Shown here: positions 60,509-64,000 of the stretch, piece by piece | How positions within the stretch are numbered: position 1 is the stretch's first letter | Layout of the letters: every line of letters starts with the position of its first letter | DNA from: Pirellulaceae bacterium | Lineage (GTDB): Bacteria > Planctomycetota > Planctomycetia > Pirellulales > Pirellulaceae | DNA: 64,000 nt | NCBI GenBank assembly: GCA_026004795.1 | Contig: BPJV01000007.1 | Span: forward strand, 62,001 to 126,000 | Direction of reading: 5' to 3' | Notes under the pieces: model-generated | The model's database searches: none | Told to the model about the DNA's origin: nothing | The model's input: only the letters and a program-made list of their open reading frames with translations | Made by a program: the position numbers and the translations under genes

Positions 60509-61378
60509 ATGATCCACCCATCGAATTGCATTTGGACCGGGTACCATCCATTCAGCATTTCCGGCAGGCTCTGGCCGTTGCTGCTGGGAGTTCTTCTGGG
60601 GGCGTGGCCTTCCGCTGGAGGACGGGCCGATGAAGGAGCGGCATCGGACGATCGTTTCCCCATTGGCAAATGGGTGCCGCTGTTCAACGGTCAGAACCTC
60701 GACGGGTGGATCCCCAAGATCCGCTATGCCGAGTTGGGAGAAAACTACGGCCATACCTTTCGCGTAGAAGATGGGTTGCTGCAGGTGCGGTACGATCCGC
60801 AGTACTACCCACAATTCGAGGAGCGATTCGGACACCTGCATTTCCATCGACCTTTCTCCCATTACCGGTTGCGCGTCGAGTACCGTTTTGTAGGAGATCA
60901 GTGCCCAGGTGGACCCGGCTGGGCTCTTCGTAACAGCGGCGTCATGGTGCACGGCGAAGCGCCGGAAACGATGGGTAAAGACCAGGAGTTTCCCGTCTCA
61001 ATCGAGGTGCAGTTGTTAGGCGGCAACGGGAAGGATCCACGCCCCACCGCCAATCTATGCACTCCGGGGACGAACGTGGTGATGGACGGCAAGTTGTTTC
61101 TGCCCCACTGCACCAGCTCGAAGTCGAAGACGTATCATGGCGAACAATGGGTCACCGTGGAGGTCGAGGTGCGTGGCTCTGAGGTGATCCGCCATATCGT
61201 CGATGGCCAAGTGGTCTTGGAATACAGCCAACCCCAGTTGGATCCGCGCGATGCGCATGCTCAGCAATTGGCGGAAAAGCGAGATGGACTGCTGTTGGAA
61301 AGTGGCTATCTGTCGTTGCAATCGGAAAGCCACCCCATCGATTTTCGCCGTGTTGAGATCATGGTGCTACAGCAATAA
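60509..61378 (+). CDS. Secreted DUF1080 (3-keto-disaccharide hydrolase-like) protein
   Basis: DUF1080 domains have the ConA/LamG-like jellyroll and are abundant in planctomycetes; some act on 3-keto sugars. Signal peptide about residues 1-40 with core LWPLLLGVLLGAW, then the motif WVPLFNGQNLDGWIPK, the diagnostic start of the domain, followed by FRVEDGLLQVRYDP, GVMVHGEA, and VEVEVRGSEVIRHIVDGQVVLEY. The gene begins with ATG 60509. Its stop TAA (61376-61378) overlaps the ATG of the HAD gene by one base, so the two genes and rsmG form a tightly packed operon. The sugar-binding role is inferred from family. Confidence 0.86.
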   Translation: MIHPSNCIWTGYHPFSISGRLWPLLLGVLLGAWPSAGGRADEGAASDDRFPIGKWVPLFNGQNLDGWIPKIRYAELGENYGHTFRVEDGLLQVRYDPQYYPQFEERFGHLHFHRPFSHYRLRVEYRFVGDQCPGGPGWALRNSGVMVHGEAPETMGKDQEFPVSIEVQLLGGNGKDPRPTANLCTPGTNVVMDGKLFLPHCTSSKSKTYHGEQWVTVEVEVRGSEVIRHIVDGQVVLEYSQPQLDPRDAHAQQLAEKRDGLLLESGYLSLQSESHPIDFRRVEIMVLQQ

Positions 61379-62148
61379 TGGAACGCATGTGCATGGCGGC
61401 CGGCTCGCTGGACTATCCGAAGATTCTTTTGTTCGACATCGACGGGACGCTGATTGAGTCGGGTGGGGCAGGTGGCGGGGCGCTTCATCAAGCCTTGCAA
61501 CGCGCCTTCGGCATCCAGTCCCCTCGTCCGGTGGCCCTCCATGGGCGAACGGATCGAGGAATCCTACACGACTTGTTGCTCTCGCATGGCCTTGCCGCCG
61601 ACAAGAAGAACCTAGAACGATTGAAGGCCCATTACTTCGAACTTCTACCGCACTGTTTGCGCGAGCGACCAGGGCGCGTATTGCCAGGCGTGGTCGAACT
61701 CCTCGCACGATTGGCTGCCTGCCGCGATGTGATCTGCGGAGTACTGACCGGCAATATGGCGCGTTCTGCCCAAATGAAACTCGATCATTTCGGATTGAGC
61801 CATTTCTTTCATTTCGGGATCTACGGAGATCTGGCGATCGAACGAAACGAGTTGGCAGCGCCGACACGGCAGTGCATCGACCGTCTTGTTATCGAGCGGT
61901 CGTCGGCCCCGAGGCAACGGCCGGTGAGCGATGCGGGAAGCCTGTGCCACGCGAATGTCGTCGTCATCGGTGACACGCCCATGGACGTGGCGCTGGCCCG
62001 CGCCTTGAACGCACGATGCCTGGCCGTGTGTACGGGAGCTTTTGATCGTACTCAACTGCAGGGGGCGACCCGCATTGTGCCAGATTTACACGACGTCGAC
62101 GAAATAGAATCCTTTTTGCTGTCCCCTGTCCAGGAGAAATGTCGGTGA
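61378..62148 (+). CDS. HAD-superfamily hydrolase (phosphoglycolate phosphatase-like)
   Basis: The four HAD motifs are present: DIDGTLIESGG with both catalytic Asp residues, LTGNMARSAQ (motif II Thr), a Lys in the cap-core linker region and GDTPMDVALARALN (motif III/IV). The helical cap follows motif I, as in phosphoglycolate phosphatases; substrate is not determined. The ATG at 61378 overlaps the last base of the DUF1080 stop codon. The stop overlaps the rsmG start by 10 bp. Length 256 residues. It is likely cytoplasmic. Confidence 0.86.
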   Translation: MERMCMAAGSLDYPKILLFDIDGTLIESGGAGGGALHQALQRAFGIQSPRPVALHGRTDRGILHDLLLSHGLAADKKNLERLKAHYFELLPHCLRERPGRVLPGVVELLARLAACRDVICGVLTGNMARSAQMKLDHFGLSHFFHFGIYGDLAIERNELAAPTRQCIDRLVIERSSAPRQRPVSDAGSLCHANVVVIGDTPMDVALARALNARCLAVCTGAFDRTQLQGATRIVPDLHDVDEIESFLLSPVQEKCR

Positions 62149-62888
62149 GTGACCCTTCGATCGAAGCCAGTAGCGGTGGAGCAGGCGGTGTTGAGCCGTC
62201 CGGCGAAAGTGCGGATTTGGCCACGGCACTGGAAGCAATCGGAATCGCCGTGGACGGAGCCCAACTCGCTCTGATCGATCGTTACCGAGAACTGTTGTGG
62301 GCACAAAACGAGGTGATGAACCTGACGCGTCACACGACGTTCGATTTGTTTGTGCGGCGCGATGTACTTGATGCCGTGCGTCTGGCGGAACTTCTGCAGC
62401 CGGGAGAAGATGTTGTCGATTTCGGCACCGGTGGCGGTGTCCCTGGCATTTTGCTAGCAATCCTCAGGCCCGACGTGCAGGTTTCCCTATGCGAAACCGT
62501 GCACAAGAAGGCACGCGCTGTGGAACAGTTCGTGCAGCAACTCGATTTGCCGGTTTCCGTGTACCCTATTCCGGTACAGCAATTGTTGGAGGACCTGCGG
62601 TTCTCGAGTGTAGTGAGCCGGGCGGTAGGTAGCCTGTCGCGGCAGCTCACGGCCCTCCGCCCGAATTGGATTCATCTCGACCGATTGCTAGCGGTGAAGG
62701 GACCAAAATGGTCGGAGGAACGCGGTGAAGCGCGCCATCGTGGTCTACTCAAGGGGCTGGAACTGCGCAAAGTCAGCAGTTATCCCATGCCCGGGACCGG
62801 TTCCCACAGCGTCATCCTGCAGATCACTTCCCCGAGAGGTCGTTTCTCGCCATCGGGCGGCTCAGCGGTGCGGCCAGTGGGGCCTTGA
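62139..62888 (+). CDS. rsmG: 16S rRNA (guanine-N7)-methyltransferase RsmG
   Basis: RsmG (GidB) methylates G527 of 16S rRNA with SAM. MNLTRHTTFDLFVRRDVLDAV and the SAM motif VVDFGTGGGVPGILLAIL are clear, followed by SLCETVHKKARAVEQFVQQL and VVSRAVGSLSRQLTAL. The start is ATG 62139, inside the HAD gene; GTG 62145 has a better AGGAG spacing (8 bases) and is an equal candidate. The N-terminal 30 residues are Gly/Ser-rich and unstructured. Length 249 residues. The gene is the last of the DUF1080-HAD-rsmG group. Confidence 0.9.
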   Translation: MSVSDPSIEASSGGAGGVEPSGESADLATALEAIGIAVDGAQLALIDRYRELLWAQNEVMNLTRHTTFDLFVRRDVLDAVRLAELLQPGEDVVDFGTGGGVPGILLAILRPDVQVSLCETVHKKARAVEQFVQQLDLPVSVYPIPVQQLLEDLRFSSVVSRAVGSLSRQLTALRPNWIHLDRLLAVKGPKWSEERGEARHRGLLKGLELRKVSSYPMPGTGSHSVILQITSPRGRFSPSGGSAVRPVGP

Positions 62889-63383
62889 GCCCGCATCGTG
62901 CCCGCGGGCGGAACCAACTAGCGTGACCGTTCTGCTCCTTATCCCGATGGCGTACCCCCGCACAGAAGGGCAGGAAGGTCGAGGATCCGTACTTCGTCCG
63001 CTTCGATTTTTGTTGGCGTCCGTTCGTACCTTTGGCCGACACGTGTTAGCAATAAGGCGAAGCCGTGAACAGGCGGAGGCAGAGGACATCGAATCGGAGC
63101 CATCGCCGCTCTGGCAGCAGCCAGGTGGACGATGGTGGTTGCTGACCAGCGATGCCTGGTCGACGTGCCGCGGGCAATGAAACAGGCTGGGCGAGCGTGC
63201 CGATGGCGGGCCAGCAAGGCACCATGAGGCGACAACGTGGACTTCCCGCCCGGGGATTCGTAGTTACCATGGTGCGCAGCGGTCCGGCGACCAGGTGGCA
63301 GGCGGCCCCGCAGGGCTATTCAGTTTGCGATATCGCAGGTATTACGAAGAGAGACCTCGGACACAAAGTTCATTGTAGAAAAC
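62889..63383. other. Gene-free stretch upstream of cysD
   Basis: About 495 bases without a supportable gene; all open frames are short and lack a ribosome-binding site. A perfect 10-bp palindrome GCGATATCGC lies near 63325-63340. It probably holds the cysD promoter, but no element stands out. Confidence 0.4.
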
Positions 63384-64000
63384 ATGTCTGCTTATTCATT
63401 GACACACCTGAAGTTGCTGGAGGCCGAGAGCATTCACATCATCCGTGAAGTAGCGGCCTCCTTTTCCAATCCGGTGATGCTCTATTCGATTGGAAAAGAT
63501 TCATCCGTGATGACCCACTTGGCGCTGAAAGCGTTTTATCCGGCCAAGCCGCCGTTTCCATTCTTGCATATCGATACGACGTGGAAGTTTCGCGAGATGA
63601 TCGAGTTTCGCGAGAATTACGCTCGCCAGGAATTGGGGCTCGACTTGCTTGTTTACATCAACGAGGAAGGTTTAAAACTCGGCATCGATCCGGCCGAGAA
63701 CAGTGAAAAGCACACGGAGGTCATGAAGACCGAAGCGCTCAAGCAAGCCTTAAACAAGTATCGTTTCGATGCGGCGTTCGGCGGTGCACGACGCGATGAA
63801 GAAAAGTCCCGGGCCAAAGAGCGCGTCTTCTCATTTCGCGACCGTTTCCATCGCTGGGATCCGAAAAACCAGCGACCAGAATTATGGAATCTGTACAACA
63901 CCAAGGTGAATCCGGGAGAGAGTATTCGCGTCTTTCCGTTGAGCAACTGGACGGAACTCGACGTATGGCAGTACATCCACTTGGAAAAAATCCCCATCGT
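63384..64000 (+). CDS. cysD: Sulfate adenylyltransferase subunit 2, N-terminal part (cut by window edge)
   Basis: CysD is the small subunit of ATP sulfurylase and makes adenosine phosphosulfate from sulfate and ATP with CysN. The sequence [20 protein letters not shown] is the family N terminus; the PP-loop [18 protein letters not shown] and the [18 protein letters not shown] and [19 protein letters not shown] motifs are intact. The frame stays open to the end of the window, so the C terminus and any cysN are beyond it. Start ATG 63384 has no strong ribosome-binding site (GTAGAAAAC). About 205 residues are visible out of about 300. Confidence 0.93.
   Translation, partial: MSAYSLTHLKLLEAESIHIIREVAASFSNPVMLYSIGKDSSVMTHLALKAFYPAKPPFPFLHIDTTWKFREMIEFRENYARQELGLDLLVYINEEGLKLGIDPAENSEKHTEVMKTEALKQALNKYRFDAAFGGARRDEEKSRAKERVFSFRDRFHRWDPKNQRPELWNLYNTKVNPGESIRVFPLSNWTELDVWQYIHLEKIPI

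Noticed and set aside
62725-63180. Open frame overlapping the 3' end of rsmG and the gap before cysD
   Set aside because: Out of frame with rsmG, starts inside it, and the part beyond is Arg/Ser/Pro-rich without ribosome-binding site.
1-64000. tRNA, rRNA, CRISPR arrays, insertion sequences or prophage
   Set aside because: Intergenic stretches were read for T-loop/anticodon patterns, regularly spaced repeats, transposase or integrase motifs; none was found. A covariance-model search would be more sensitive for tRNA.

Overview
The window is GC-rich chromosomal DNA from a planctomycete, most likely of the Pirellulales type. The evidence is the gene set. It holds a DUF1549/DUF1553 (PSD1-type) protein followed by a DUF1501 Tat protein, a DUF1080 secreted protein, and a large beta-propeller/HEAT/haem-c 'membrane-bound dehydrogenase' protein. 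It also holds a DUF1559-like membrane protein, a eukaryote-like Ser/Thr kinase-fold protein, an EF-G paralogue, a SMUG1-type uracil-DNA glycosylase and an MfnB-type (DUF556) enzyme. No insertion sequence, prophage, CRISPR array, rRNA or recognisable tRNA was seen. The ordering is that of a core chromosome with small operons.

Layout. 1-9.3 kb: 3' end of nagB, folC, a GGDEF protein and glgC (both on minus), a small unknown gene, folK with an extra C-terminal domain, a CBS/DRTGG family II pyrophosphatase and a TauE/SafE transporter. 9.4-13.8 kb: a type IIA topoisomerase operon on minus (A subunit, then B subunit). 14-18.7 kb: two small secreted Tyr/His-rich proteins, mfnB, a small unknown gene and an EF-G-like GTPase with changed guanine-binding motifs. 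19-22.1 kb: an intrinsic terminator-like hairpin, two tandem trans-sulfuration-type PLP enzymes and rnhA. 22.2-33.7 kb: oligoendopeptidase F, a lipoprotein alpha/beta hydrolase, a membrane pseudokinase, an HTH protein, a ThiF/MoeB E1-like enzyme, a family 2 glycosyltransferase and a DegP/HtrA protease. 34-38.8 kb: a stand-alone receiver protein, glyA, a NIPSNAP protein, a K+ channel with a zinc-ribbon tail and a DUF1559-like protein. 39-45.1 kb: a divergent pair made of a haem-c/HEAT/propeller protein and a twelve-haem cytochrome. 45.3-49.3 kb: class III aminotransferase, astA and an M48 metalloprotease. 49.7-52.9 kb: a BON-domain protein, then tpx, an RluA-type synthase and SMUG1 coupled through 4-bp start/stop overlaps. 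53-57.8 kb: DUF1501 and a frameshifted DUF1549/LamG/DUF1553 gene. 58-64 kb: sugar-nucleotide epimerase and aromatic aminotransferase on minus, then DUF1080, HAD and rsmG packed with overlaps, and the 5' end of cysD.

How the genes connect. Folate and C1 chemistry recur (folC, folK, glyA, mfnB), as does sulfur assimilation (two trans-sulfuration enzymes, cysD, possibly TauE/SafE). Arginine/ornithine catabolism is represented by an aminotransferase next to arginine N-succinyltransferase. The most noteworthy items are a pseudokinase that has lost all its catalytic motifs, an EF-G paralogue without the NKxD specificity residues, a terminator hairpin in the leader of the trans-sulfuration operon, the 12-haem cytochrome facing a haem-c dehydrogenase-like protein across a 330-bp divergent region, and a single-base frameshift in the PSD1-type gene. 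All function calls come from reading motifs in translated sequence; no database search was run.
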